Source: Osmia lignaria lignaria | Taxonomy: Eukaryota; Arthropoda; Insecta; Hymenoptera; Megachilidae | Direction of reading: 5' to 3' | NCBI RefSeq assembly: GCF_051020975.1 | Contig: NW_027478167.1 | Span: 14,053,001 to 14,117,000, forward strand | Length of the DNA stretch: 64,000 nucleotides | Part shown: in pieces, positions 10,613-21,587 of the stretch | Position numbering within the stretch: the stretch's first letter is position 1 | Layout: every line of letters starts with the position of its first letter | Made by a program: the position numbers and the translations under genes | The notes under the pieces: generated by a model | What the model saw: the letters and a program-made list of their open reading frames with translations, nothing else | Told to the model about the DNA's origin: nothing | The model's database searches: none

Positions 10613-11198
10613 ATGCGAGCCGCAGGACACAGGAAATATTATTAAAGAAGCCGTTTTACGAGCGAAACGCCGGAACGATACCATCCGAAATCAACTATTT
10701 TCGGTATCTATGGCAATTCTATCTCAACGTATGGTCAATGCTATAGAATGTATTTATCGATTATGCCATCTGCCTCTTAAAATAAACTCGCGAAAAGCTG
10801 TATTTATAAATAGCTGTCGGCCTGAGCAGAGATATAGAATTCTGCGATTTGAAGAAAATGGAACATCATATTCGATCGTTACGTAAAGAGGCCAGACAAC
10901 CTAGAGAACTTGAGTATAGCCGAATTTGCTGTCCGATATGAAACAGTTTCAAGTGAAATATGGACAGAAGAGGATGGCGACGCGGAACTTAGAAATGACG
11001 ATGAAGAAATTTCGAGATCGATGTTTATAAAATTGAAGGGCACTACCCGAATGCGAATAAGAAATAAACCAGCTGTACTCCGCCACCGATATTATACCTT
11101 GAACAATGATACAGAAGGATACTTCTATAACTTAATAGTGTGTCACATTCCATTTCGTGATGAAAGTACACTTATCTCCGAAAACGAATCTTCGGAAC
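10613..11198 (+). pseudogene. Helitron region between Rep and helicase
   Basis: A conserved frame from about 10617 reads EPQDTGNIIKEAVLRAKRRN, then QLFSVSMAILSQRMVNAIEC and HLPLKINSRKAVFINSCRP, all typical of Helitrons after the Tyr motif. After a stop at about 10885 the frame resumes near 10890 with RPDNLENLSIAEFAVRYET and runs to the target site at 11198. Several stops and shifts show that it is decayed. Confidence 0.75.
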
Positions 11199-11723
11199 TG
11201 TAATGCGTGAACGCGATTTAATTTGTTGAATTCTGTCGTATTAAAAACTTATTTTGTTTGATTTGTATAACTATTATAAGCCAGCGTAAGTGAAGTATGT
11301 AAATTGTTATGAGTGCGATTCGGGGCTGGCTGGAGTCGCGAGTGTTTTGATCATTTTTTGGATGAAGCGTGCTAACTCTCAACGGTGTAGCCCAGCGTGT
11401 GCGCGGAAAACCCTAGAGTTTTCTGTGACCGTTAAGTCCTCCGCTGACTTCATGAAGATTAATGTGTGCACGGAAAGAGAAATCTTTCCGGGGTGGCAAG
11501 GCTACCGGCGAAACCGGCAGAGTTGGCATCGCGCTTGAGGCGAGGATTAGCCCAAACATTTGGAATAATAGCGAACGGCGACGAGCCGTGTCGATGCGCG
11601 ATGATAGATTCATTCGCTCTTGAGTCTGCCTCGAGTCAGTATCCGCAATAAATATATTCTCGGTAACGCTTCGTTAAAGACGGCCCAGTCATTTACCCAC
11701 CACCGTTATCCCAAACCGTAACA
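11199..11723. mobile_element. Solo LTR C (525 bp) inserted in the Helitron, TSD GGAAC
   Basis: The insert runs TGTAATGCGTGAACG...CCAAACCGTAACA and is flanked by GGAAC at 11194-11198 and 11724-11728. Removing it restores ESSEQCFLRRQHELKPML in frame. The 5-bp duplication differs from the 4-bp ones of its neighbours, so it comes from a different LTR family. A polyadenylation-like aataaa lies near 11648. Confidence 0.85.
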
Positions 11724-12194
11724 GGAACAATGTTTTCTTCGACGGCAACACGAGTTGAAACCTATGTTGGGTAACGCAACCGTCGAACAATTTACTCACG
11801 CAGAGCAAATTATTAAAGCGGCGCTCGCCCAGGCTGTTGCTTTAAATGTTGTATACGAAGAAGAAACTAATGAACATTTAAGAGATCCAGTCAGAATTCA
11901 TGCCGACGAAACAATATATTATGATCAAGCTGATTTATATGAAGATCAACAGCAAGAAACAATTGCAATGCCAGAAGACGTGTTCCATAATAGCATTCGA
12001 AGTCCTAATATTCAACAGAAAGACTTATTAAAATCAGTTTCCGCAGTAATTGAGAAAGATATTAAAAAAAATGATGATGAAAATACGGAACAAATGTTGC
12101 TTTTTATTACCGGAGGAGCTGTTAGCGGCAAGTCGTTTATTTTAAAATTATTTGTTGAACACGTTAAACACTGCTATAATCCTACAGTTGATAC
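11724..12194 (+). pseudogene. Helitron PIF1-type helicase, start of domain
   Basis: After CFLRRQHELKPMLGN comes a long linker. The nucleotide-binding (Walker A) motif is LLFITGGAVSGKSFILKLF, near 12100-12155. The canonical GxGKS is altered to GAVSGKS with the Lys kept. The segment ends NPTVDT at the ATAC target duplication and resumes at 17220 as MIKPSFIEVAFLT. The rest of the helicase (motifs II-VI) was not found downstream, so the 3' half is deleted or displaced. Confidence 0.75.
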
Positions 12195-12433
12195 TGTCAC
12201 GTCCTGTGACGCATTTCTTAAAAGTCTTTTCACGATCCAAATTCATCGTTTCTCAATTCTGAGTGAGCAGTTTATGTGGGCCGGCATATTATGAAAATGC
12301 TGACAACCCAAACGAATATAGCTCACCAGAGTTAGCAAATCAACCTCGTACCCTCATTACACTATTATAAAATAACGCGACCAAATACATTCGCGAGTCT
12401 TCAACTTAAGTCCGAGTCCGAGTCTGGATCTTA

Positions 12434-15400
12434 CAAGGGACATTACCCAATCGACACACGCCTATTTTGATGCACTTTGAGTATGATATAGAACTCAAAA
12501 AAATATTTGACACGTATTTTTTTTATCGGCCATCGTCCATGCTGAAGGAGTGAAAATAGCCCCCAAAGTTGGGGTTGCAAAACACATTTTCTTGAATATC
12601 CCAGGAACTATTAGGTGTAGGCGAAAAATTCTAAATGAAATTTGTGTGTTTTTGAACAGCAAATTTTTCTATGTAGCCACCTTTTTGATAAATCTATTTG
12701 TTTAAAAAATATATTGAAAAATAATCTATTTTTGTCATTTTTTTGGTAAAATGTTGATCTATTTTCATAAAAATTTGTACAAGTAAACTATATATCTTGA
12801 CAAAGAATGCGGATAAATTGGAATGTTTAAGTTCGCCGTCATAGTAAATATTATTACGTTGCAAATTGTACTCACATCTCGACTCTGCTGGCCCTCTATA
12901 GCGATGTCTACGTTTCGTTTTGATATCAATTTGTGTAATATTATTCAATTAACTTACACTATGGTTTGTTAATCGCTTCATGAGTAAGCATGGCAAATAA
13001 AAGTACCGGCAATCCCCATCGTAAAAGAGGTAAATACGACAGGCGCGCGGGGAATGCCAGTGGTTTGTTGAAATAGGAGTGGTTGTTCCTTTAAAATTGC
13101 TCCACGTTTAGAAGAATATGGGAGCCCTGAGAAGAGCTGATGTTATTAGTTCTAAAAAGAACTGATTTTGGTACCCCCAAGAAGGACTAGATTTTTAATT
13201 TTAAAAAGTGCTGAAAAAAGTGCTTAAAAAGTTGTTATTTTAAGGAAGCGATAGCTGATATTAATAGTGCATTCCAAATATGTTTGAAGTAAAAGAAATA
13301 TGAAAGTAAATAAAAATAAATTTTGTATACATCTGTGCAATTCTATACTAATTTATACAATGGTCACAATAATGAAAACTCTGAAAGAAATCTGTGAAAC
13401 ACAAATGTCGTCGACACCACGAACATTTCAGCACAACAATTTCCGCGCAATCTGAACAATTCAGGGATTCGAGTTGATTGAAACAAAAATCTACTGGGTT
13501 TTCAAAATGTTCTGGCTTGCTATCCGTGTAACCACATCTGTTTCGGATGCTGGAGCGTTGGAAGGATATCTTTGGAAAGGAATCTTGCGGGAAGATCGCG
13601 GTTGTTATCCGGTAGCGTTGAATTAGGCGGAGTCACACAGGGCACAAAAACATGTAGTTTAAGACTGAACTTTTAATTAATACAGCGAGTTTATTGGTAA
13701 CTGCACTCAAAGCCACAGATAAACAACAACAAAAAAGGAACGCCGGATTACGCCGATAATCGGTTAACAGAATCGGTTAGATAACCGCGTAACGAAAGTT
13801 CTCGATAATAATGTAGGTGTAGGATAAACGTGTTTACTTCTCTCGATCTGGATTACTAATAATCCCGAGTACACGTAGCGTTCGCGAGGACAAAGAGCAA
13901 TTCGGTTATTACCGCCGCGGAGGAGGGGGACGGGCGAGACCTTCGGGACACGGCGAAGGTGTTTGAAATTCTGCTACGCGCGCACCGGCGCTAGTAAATA
14001 TTAAAATAAAAGAGTGAAATGGATTGCCGTTGCCCGAACAACATCGAAACCAGGCATATTTAAACAATTCTCTAAATCTAGGTGCAGAAAACTGATTATG
14101 TATTAACGACGGCATTTTTATAATCGTATCACGCGCATGTAAATTAATTTCTAAATCTAATATGATTACTAGATCCGAAAGTTTCCGTGCAAAATTTTTC
14201 CAGATTCTAAAGCCATACACATCTAAAGGCTGAATAAGTCCCGTGGTGTTTTTTGGAATAGTTAAGACGGTAACAGCTTTATTTTGTGGAGTGATATTTT
14301 GTATTAAATTTTCATCGTATCCGGTCCATGAATCAAGCAGCAAAATGCTGTTTTCGGTCGTGTTCGGAAAGAACACCTGTTCCAACCATTGTTTCAATAA
14401 GTCTTTGTTCAACTTTCCTGACGTTGATGCTCCCATAACAATATTAGGCGCTGTGAATATTGAACGTCGTACACGAGGTCCAATTCGGCCACTTGTTTCT
14501 TTCAGTACCAAATATAGTGGAGACAAGAGTTGGCCATCTGCTGATACTGTTGGCTGTATAGTGTAGCTATGTGTTATGGCCGATGAGAAATGTATGATTG
14601 ATTCTGTACGTTTTTCTCCTTTCCACGAAAGGGTACGGCCAATGTGCATTTTTAACTGGAATCCACTCTGGTCAGAATTGAATATATTTTCAGCACCATG
14701 ATTTTGAAAGTATTGCTGTACATGCGCTACAAATTCATTGGCTTTTTCATTTATATCAGCTACATGTTCGCTATAATTTCTGGTGATGAATTTAGTAGTT
14801 TTTCTAGAAACAATGTTATTAGATTGTTTAAATTTCCACAACCACTTTTGCGATGCTTTAAATCCAGCCACGTTAAGTTTTTGCTGTTCCTGTAATGCCC
14901 AACGTTTTAAATCGATATCGTGAATCACAATTTTCCTATTTCGCGCTAGAATAAATTTTTCTAATACTTTTTCCGCAATTTGTTCTAATTTATCTAATCG
15001 AGATCCACCACAGCTAATTTGTTCTTCCCATTGATACAACTGTTTACGACTCTTCAACTTTTTATATCTTTTTTGCACAGTCGCGAAGGATAATTTCCTC
15101 TTTTTCCCATTCTTCCAAAAGTCCACAGCACTTTTTTTATATTCCATATCAGCAGGTTCACGTTCTGTCTCATTTGGAGTATCCTCAGGTGAACTGGATG
15201 AAGTCCCACTGATTTGTAATGGCACTAATGCACTTGACTCTAGCTCGTGTACCGACGATGAAAATTGATCCTCGTGTACATGATCTTCAAATAATAACTC
15301 TTGTTCTGTTTCAATTTCTGTGTAACCAACCTGCATATGCCTGTCAATTAAGTCACTCATAATTTCAGCTAACTCAACTTCTTTTGCATTTACCGGTGTG

Positions 15401-16838
15401 TGAGCACTACTATTTTCATAATTATATGAATCTATTAGAATTTTAATAACATTTAATTGATTTCTTGAATAACGAATAGGAAATATTATTTTTTTTAAAA
15501 ATTAAGTAACTGAAGGTAGTTTTGCACGAGCAAAATTAAATTTAAGTTAAATAACTATTACGAATAAATGATTAGATTACGGGCACTTATTTTAATCACA
15601 ATTCTACAAAGCATGAATTCACTGTTTGTTTCGAACTGCACTGGAACAGAATGTATGATACTCGGACAACACTCGAAAACAATCTGAACCTGTTAATCAG
15701 CAAAAACTTTACCGAATTGGTTTTCCATAGCCGTTAGGTGACAAACAAGCACTGTCATTGGAGGACAAAAAATGTGGGTAGTCTATGTGTAAACTGTTGT
15801 GATTGGTGAAACGTTGTAGCTAGCTTGGTAAAAGGTGAAACTTTTAGCCATAAAAATGAGTGCAGAACAAGCAGGTAGCGGAATAGAAATTCGGAGCACA
15901 CTGCTGGGGTAATAAACGATCGTGAGCTGAAAGAAACGTATGACTGAATTTCTGCATTCTTTAATTACTTTGTGAGTTTTTCGAACAATACAACGCACCG
16001 CGTTGATTTTTCAAATTGTAGTTCCAGATGTACCCATTATAAACTAATTCATTTAACTTCAGCATTTTCTAGTTAATATTCCTTTTGTTGGCTAGCTAAT
16101 TTACATTTGCGTTTTATATTCTGAAGTAAAGACTGCTTTTATGTTGTCACTCATCATTCATTACTTTCGAGGATAGGATTAAATATACAGCAGGGTATAA
16201 AAGTAATCGTACAGCAAGATTCCTCACGTCTGCTGTATTTACCTCTTTCACAATGGGGATTGCCGGTACTTTTATTTGCCATGCTTACTCATGAAGCGAT
16301 TAACAAACCATAGTGTAAATTAATTGAATAATATTACACAAATTTATATCAAAATTAAACGTAGACATCGCTATAGAGGGCCAGCAGAGTCGAGATGTGA
16401 GTACAATTTGCAACGTAATAATATTTACTATGACGGCGAACTTAAACATTCCAATTTATCCGCATTCTTTGTCAAGATATATAGTTTACTTGTACAAATT
16501 TTTATGAAAATAGAACAACATTTTACCAAAAAAATGACAAAAATAGATTATTTTTCAATATATTTTTTAAACAAATAGATTTATCAAAAAGGTGGCTACA
16601 TAGAAAAATTTGCTGTTCAAAAGCACACAAATTCCATTTGGAATTTTTCGCCTACACCTAATAGTTCCTGGGATATTCAAGAAAATGTGTTTTGCAACCC
16701 CAACTTTGGGGGCTATTTTCACTCCTTCAGCATGGACGATGGCCGATAAAAAAAATACGTGTCAAATATTTTTTTGAGTTTTATATCATACTCAAAGTGC
16801 ATCAAATTCGGCGTGTGTCGATTGGGTAATGTTCCTTG
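12434..16838 (-). mobile_element. pogo-like DNA transposon, 4405 bp, with ~615-bp TIRs and TTA flanks
   Basis: The ends are CAAGGGACATTACCC at 12434 and the near-complement ...GGGTAATGTTCCTTG at 16838, with TTA on both sides (12431-12433 and 16839-16841). The arms (12434 to about 13050 and about 16224-16838) are reverse complements over some 615 bp with few differences. Both arms carry the same 84-codon open frame (minus at 12694-12948, plus at 16324-16578). That frame differs at only a few residues and is most likely just a product of the TIR. The transposase gene lies between the arms. Confidence 0.8.
13909..15360 (-). CDS. pogo/Tigger-type DDE transposase (DD36D)
   Basis: The 483-residue frame is intact. 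Residues 1-75 are acidic and low complexity. A helix-turn-helix/CENP-B-type DNA-binding region follows, with FKASQKWLWKFKQSNNIVSR around residues 170-190. The DDE domain shows NSDQSGF near residue 228, LLLDSWTGY near 344, and PKNTTGLIQPLDVYGF with the third Asp 36 residues after the second. DD29-36D spacing ending in Asp is typical of the pogo group of Tc1/mariner. The frame starts at the first Met after an upstream stop. The last ~30 residues are Pro-rich and unlike the family, so the true end may be earlier or altered. The gene sits centrally in a 4.4-kb element, so activity may have been recent. The TTA flank differs from the TA normally made by pogo elements. Confidence 0.8.
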   Translation of the reverse strand: MSDLIDRHMQVGYTEIETEQELLFEDHVHEDQFSSSVHELESSALVPLQISGTSSSSPEDTPNETEREPADMEYKKSAVDFWKNGKKRKLSFATVQKRYKKLKSRKQLYQWEEQISCGGSRLDKLEQIAEKVLEKFILARNRKIVIHDIDLKRWALQEQQKLNVAGFKASQKWLWKFKQSNNIVSRKTTKFITRNYSEHVADINEKANEFVAHVQQYFQNHGAENIFNSDQSGFQLKMHIGRTLSWKGEKRTESIIHFSSAITHSYTIQPTVSADGQLLSPLYLVLKETSGRIGPRVRRSIFTAPNIVMGASTSGKLNKDLLKQWLEQVFFPNTTENSILLLDSWTGYDENLIQNITPQNKAVTVLTIPKNTTGLIQPLDVYGFRIWKNFARKLSDLVIILDLEINLHARDTIIKMPSLIHNQFSAPRFRELFKYAWFRCCSGNGNPFHSFILIFTSAGARVAEFQTPSPCPEGLARPPPPRR

Positions 16839-17219
16839 TTAGTCTTCAGTCTTTGTCTTCAGATTACAATTACGATTCGTTCGTAAGCCATCGCCGCGCA
16901 CAGTTCATCCGACTCGAATACTCGTTTAAATCCGCGAACAATACGCGAAGTGGCGTTCGACTCTGCTACTAAGCCCAGAACTTCGACAGAGCAAGACTCC
17001 GGTAGTTGTAAACACTAGCCAAGACTGTAAAATTAGTGAATAAACATACTTGTGAGTGCGTGATCTTCACTACAACCATCTACCCTACCATTCCAACATC
17101 TGGACAACTCATCACCAATACGTCTGCTAGCCAGGGAAAGGTAAGTGAGAACCCCACCTAGCTAACAGTTCTGATAAGCAACGCCGAGGACTCAGTAAGG
17201 GAGAACTCGCGACATTACA

Positions 17220-17258
17220 ATACGATGATAAAACCATCTTTCATTGAAGTAGCTTTTT
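17220..17258 (+). pseudogene. Last recognisable Helitron helicase fragment
   Basis: This encodes MIKPSFIEVAFLT directly after solo LTR D and is then cut off by LTR-like sequence starting TGACGTCGCAGCGG. In intact Helitrons this segment leads to the GGxTLHxxLxLP motif, which is absent from the window. Confidence 0.65.
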
Positions 17259-17808
17259 TGACGTCGCAGCGGCGACAGCGAGCCGTCAATGAGCCTGAGG
17301 TTATCGTATAGAGAGAAAGCGAATTTTATAGAGTATAGACGAGAGAGTTATCGAAGTGAGATCGTGTGTGTGTGTGCAGTACACCATCGGTGAGTCCCTT
17401 GCTTTATATAAAATTGTGATTAGGTATTCTGAGTTCCGGCAACGACTATCTCCTTCGCCCGCGCATTATCTGTAGTAATTTCGACGAACCTCCCCTTTTC
17501 CCAGTCCCCCTTTTAAGATTTCCCTTTATGCAATTCCCTTCGACGCGCAACGTATACGGACTTTCCTGTGGACCTTTTCCCCATCCTGAGATTTTTCTCT
17601 ACCCTAAACAGTCCTCCCTTGCGTACTCCCCCGTGTAATACTGTACGGATGGAAGTGCCACGAAACCCATCCCCTGTAAGCACCCCTGATAGCCCCTTTC
17701 CCTTTTTTGATTTCGATTGCCACCGCGAGTGGCTGACGCCCAGCGATTGTAACGAATTATTGTAGACCGTCGTATAGAGTGAACCCCCGAAAGGGTCACA
17801 ATACATAA
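17259..17808 (-). mobile_element. LTR fragment E, homologous to the reverse complement of solo LTR F
   Basis: From cgcagcggcgacagcgagcc to cgaaagggtcaca this is similar to the reverse complement of 52651-53190. Shared blocks include gccacNNgNgtggctgNcgcccagcg (17721 on), actcccccgYg and the terminal gggtcaca. It lacks the first ~440 bp present in LTR F, and no target duplication was found. It is therefore a truncated or rearranged copy. Confidence 0.6.
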
Positions 17809-18895
17809 GACATGTAAATAGGTATAATAAGTAGGTTAATCTTTAGGAATAGGGACTACGAAAGACTGGATGTAATAAAGCACAAAGTATAGCATAATAT
17901 CTATATTTATGTAAAGTTCTGCGTCGCGAATGCTTGTCGACGGATCTATGCGTCCTTCCAAGTTGTAAGACTTGGAAGAGCCTGATGGCTAACAGCCTGT
18001 CACAACGCTTGTTTCGCCAAACTAATTTTGAAACAATAGTTCTTATGAAATTCCGATAGTCACGAACGTTGACCGATTGATATGTAGACTCGGAAAAATC
18101 TGTCGAAGTGAAGTGCTCTGCGTTCGAACGTCGCTGTTGTAACCTCTCGATTTTTCTCGGTAAGCGGGGAGACTACGCTGACTGGCCTTTTTCGAAAAAG
18201 TCAACTTTCCAATCAGCGCATCCCTCAAGCACCGAGTTCGCCCTTCCTTACGCCCTTAGCGCGATTTCGTCCAGGAGAGGGTGGAGTGGTACCTGAAGTA
18301 CCAGAGGACCTCGAAAGTTCGACAACGCTAGGGTTTTTCCATCCAGGTTGGCCTTCGAAGGCCCCGTACCGTTAGATGACCGTTGCCAAATTACCCTTCG
18401 GAAAGACTCAATTTATGACATGTTTTAGCCATTGAGACCGAAACGAAAAAATAAAACTCTAACTCCATTGTTGCAAAAAGGGAAATTACTATTGCCGGCA
18501 ATATTACAAGGTTACTCAAAAATAGCTGTACCGTCGCGAAACCGTCATAAATTAACTTTCGAAATCCTCGTACCGCGTGTTCCTCGGAACGGAACACCAA
18601 TTAATTGGAATTCAATTGCATATGCAATGATACCATTTATGACAAACAAAAATAAAAATTGTATGCAAATGTGATATAATAAATAATTAAATCAAAGCGT
18701 ACTTAGTTGACTATGCCTGAAAACAAACATTCATCAGGTCTGCTTTCCCATAGAAGTACAGAAACGCAAATGTGCATGCAATAAAGCTGCATTTATGAGA
18801 TGTGCAAAACGTTTTTCTCATTTATGTTATGTTTGTTTCTACGACAAGTATCACTGTTTTAACTAATAATAATTGTAAGTAGTTCATCTTATTTT
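17809..18895. other. Non-coding stretch, no gene recognised
   Basis: I find no coding motif and no clear element ends. A hairpin, ccttccaag ttgtaaga cttggaag, lies near 17956-17980. Short open frames at 18108 and 18432 have no recognisable similarity. Confidence 0.4.
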
Positions 18896-18990
18896 TTATC
18901 CGACTTCGAAAAGGAGGAGGATAGTCAATTCGACGTGTATGTATGTTTTTTTTTATTTTTTTTTTTTTATTATCCGACTTCGAAAAGGAG
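18896..18990 (+). repeat. Two copies of the atccgacttcgaaaaggag terminal motif
   Basis: The motif occurs at 18898 and 18970, separated by a gacgtgtatgtatg block and a T-rich run. It is the same motif, in opposite orientation, that ends the composite repeats at 3600 and 50672. This is a fragment of a dispersed insect repeat. Confidence 0.6.
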
Positions 18991-19011
18991 CCCTAGTAGC
19001 ACAAAAACATT

Positions 19012-19260
19012 GGTTAAATGTTTTTTTTTAATATTGAAAAAATATTTTTTAAGCCACACTTTTTAACATGAAAAAAATATTGGATTTGAATATTGTACAC
19101 ATCTATAAGAAATGTAAAATAAATGTTTAGAAAATATAAACTAAATATTCATAGGATATAAAATAGATATTTAAAAAATGTGAGAGTAATATTTGAAAAA
19201 TATTAATTGAATATTTAAATAATATTAAATAGATATTTCAAATCTAAAAAAAAATTTTTA
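19012..19260. repeat. AT-rich degenerate tandem repeat, unit ~23 bp
   Basis: Blocks such as aaatattcataggatataaaat and agatatttaaaaaatgtg recur at roughly 23-bp intervals. Divergence is high and it is non-coding. Confidence 0.45.
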
Positions 19261-19263
19261 AAT

Positions 19264-19446
19264 AAGATTAAAACGTTTTAAATTGCACGCGCGTTGTCTG
19301 AGATCACACTCTTATGCCTTATTGTACATTACTAATCTCTCTTAAACAATTATTCAACCTCAGAAATTTTTATTAGTATTGACCGGATTCGATCTCGGGA
19401 CTTACCGATTACTGGATAACGTACTCTCTTAATCAGCCATATAGAT
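19264..19446 (-). mobile_element. tRNA-derived SINE (head and part of body)
   Basis: On the minus strand, from about 19441, a tRNA-like head shows an A-box-like TGGCTGATTAAGAGAGT and a B-box-like GAGATCGAATCCGG (19384-19397). Spacing is close to that of a tRNA. No acceptor stem closes around it, so it is not a functional tRNA. The body continues on the minus strand to about 19264. Pol III transcription from the internal boxes is the expected regulation for such elements. Confidence 0.55.
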
Positions 19447-19784
19447 TTGTTGTTATAAGTATTACTTTTTAAGCTTATAAAGGATTCAAATCATATCAAA
19501 TATGATATAATTAATTTGAACAGATAAAATTTGATTAGAAAAATAATATTTTAACTGAAAATAAAAATCCTTTTTTCTAATGAAGCATAGTACATTATAT
19601 TTTATTGGATACATTTTGTATACATTTTTGTATTGTATACATTGTAAACATTTTTTAAATAGATTATTTTAATCTTGACTGGACTGTCGCCAAAAATAAA
19701 GATATTGTTTGTTTGATTTCCTCATCCGTAATGGACGCTTGTCTTCTCCTTCTTGCCAATCGTAAATTATTGCCTTGTTGCTAA
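19447..19784. other. AT-rich non-coding, no gene recognised
   Basis: Nothing supportable was seen apart from low-complexity AT sequence. Confidence 0.4.
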
Positions 19785-21420
19785 TGTTACGTTGCGCGCG
19801 TGCGACGGCGCAACGAAAAAAAGGAAAGATAACACTTGCGATATAGGTGGTTAAATTCCGATTAATTGGTTGGAATTCAACCCCTAATTCCCGCTTCCCT
19901 ATTTTAGCGCGATGGTCGGTATCGCTGCCACCAGTCTCGAGCGTGTTAACGCTCTCGACAATTTAAAAGACGAAAGACAGAATTGATAAGATGTTACAAG
20001 ATTATAATTATTAGCCTTTCGTTGGGTTCGTTCAACGCTTAGTCCCGTACGGGACCCTCCTTGAATCTGGGTATGTTGGTAGGCATGTTTTAACTGAAAC
20101 GTGTGAGGTGTGTTCGAAATAAATGGAAACTGTTTAACTAAATGAAACTGGTTTAATCGTGAATGAAAAACAGATAATTGCCAAAATTATGAGTTCAATA
20201 ATTTAGAAATTCCGTTAAATTGAAAATTACCAGTTTTGCAAAAATGTGTACAAGTGTAAAGATGCTTAAGATTAGTTAACAAGATATATATATATGGATG
20301 TGAAAACACTCCGATATCACATTTGAAACATTAGACTAGTATACCGATCGCGTGACTCGATTATTACAATTTCACTTCCTATATTTAGCTGTAAAACCGG
20401 CGATTTTTCGCCCGCGGTACACCTTAGCCTGAGAAATTCTCGTAACTCCCGAAGGAGCTGGACTAAGGTGGCCTTTAGATGATGGAAAGAAACTGGATTT
20501 CGAAATTGTAATAAACGGAAAATAATATTTAATTTTGAATGATATCGATACCTCGTACGGTGGAACGATCTGACCTGAGGAATTCTCGTAACCCTGAAGG
20601 GCTGGACCAGATCGCCCGTTTTGCCAATCAATGAACGTCGTGATCGAAAAACGTAATTGAAACGACTTACCGTTAAGCTGTACAATGCGAAACAAGATTA
20701 TAATATTCGTTAGCTAAATTTCTCTGTATTCGCCTGATGATCTGGAACACCAAAGAAACGGTAAGACGTTGATCACTGTACTTGTCGCGGCGGAAATGAA
20801 TTAAAACGGACGAGTACGTCCACGAGAGACAAACGAATAACGATTTACGATTAATTACAATTTATCACGAAAACGATCAATATATGATTTACGCGGAGTG
20901 AAGTTAATACGAAATTACTACGCGAGCAAACGATTTAAAATCAGAAAGAAAAGATAGAAATTTAGGGAGAGAGAAGATTTTACGTGCGCGTCTATGAGTC
21001 CTTATCCAGAATTCCGACTATTTTAACTCGCACGGTACTCTGCTTCGCTACGCGGAGGACTTTACCGCAGAGAAAATATCGCGAACTTTCAAATAACTCT
21101 GTCTCTCAGACACACGGGCTCCCGATCACGTACTTACGATTGATCGATCAAGAGTGACAAATTTCGTGCGCGATCGACGGCCGAAGGGCCCGTCGCGCGA
21201 ACATCGTCCTTGGAGGGGACGGTTTGGCGAATCGTAGCCCGTTTTCGGAAGTGTCGCGTGCCCGGTGATTGGCTAAGACGCGCGAGCTAGACGAAGATCT
21301 TTCATCCCCTTTCTTTGGTGTTCCTTCCTTTTCTCATTCGTCGCCATGATAGTTTCAACGGTTTTCAGAAACTACGCAGTATTTCTCTTTATACATATAA
21401 TTAATTAACGGCATTTATTC
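19785..21420 (-). mobile_element. Minus-strand LTR-type element fragment carrying two structured hairpins
   Basis: On the minus strand this ends ...GCGCAACGTAACA at 19785. The matching end of the plus-strand copy is at 42294. Shared blocks include the cccgtacgggaccctccttgaa area (against ~42055), ggcaaaacgggcgatct (20615 side against 41391), and a tttggtgttccagatc...acggtaag block (against ~41245-41337). Two copies of the three-way-junction hairpin lie at 20421-20469 and 20566-20614. The 5' boundary on the minus strand was not resolved, and no coding sequence is recognised. Confidence 0.55.
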
Positions 21421-21587
21421 AAGATATAACTATTAGTTTAGCTGGAATGCAATTTGAGATTTGATATTGAAATATAGATTAAAATTGAAATATAGATGAA
21501 ATCGAAATATCGGGTCTGATAGGAAACCGTCATCCGTATATCATGATCAAAATTATTCATTCCCGATTGCAAAAAGACAGTATGATT

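Larger units (their letters stand above)
12195..17219. mobile_element. Solo LTR D (617 bp net), split by a pogo-like transposon, TSD ATAC
   Basis: The left part, 12195-12433, begins TGTCACGTCCTGTGACG. The right part, 16842-17219, ends GCGACATTACA. ATAC flanks both sides (12191-12194 and 17220-17223). Excision of everything between restores the Helitron frame VDTMIKPSFIEVAFLT. The LTR therefore entered the Helitron first, and the pogo-like element later entered the LTR. A tail-like aataaa is at about 17038. Confidence 0.8.

Noticed and set aside
12694..12948. 84-codon frame as an accessory gene of the pogo element
   Set aside because: It lies wholly within the terminal inverted repeat and recurs in the other arm, so its conservation reflects TIR identity.
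17956..17980. Hairpin ccttccaag/cttggaag as another copy of the motif
   Set aside because: It is a simple stem-loop without the conserved aagcc-loop-ggtt and second hairpin.
19380..19446. Functional tRNA gene
   Set aside because: A- and B-box-like blocks are present but no acceptor stem or clear anticodon arm closes, so a SINE head is the better reading.
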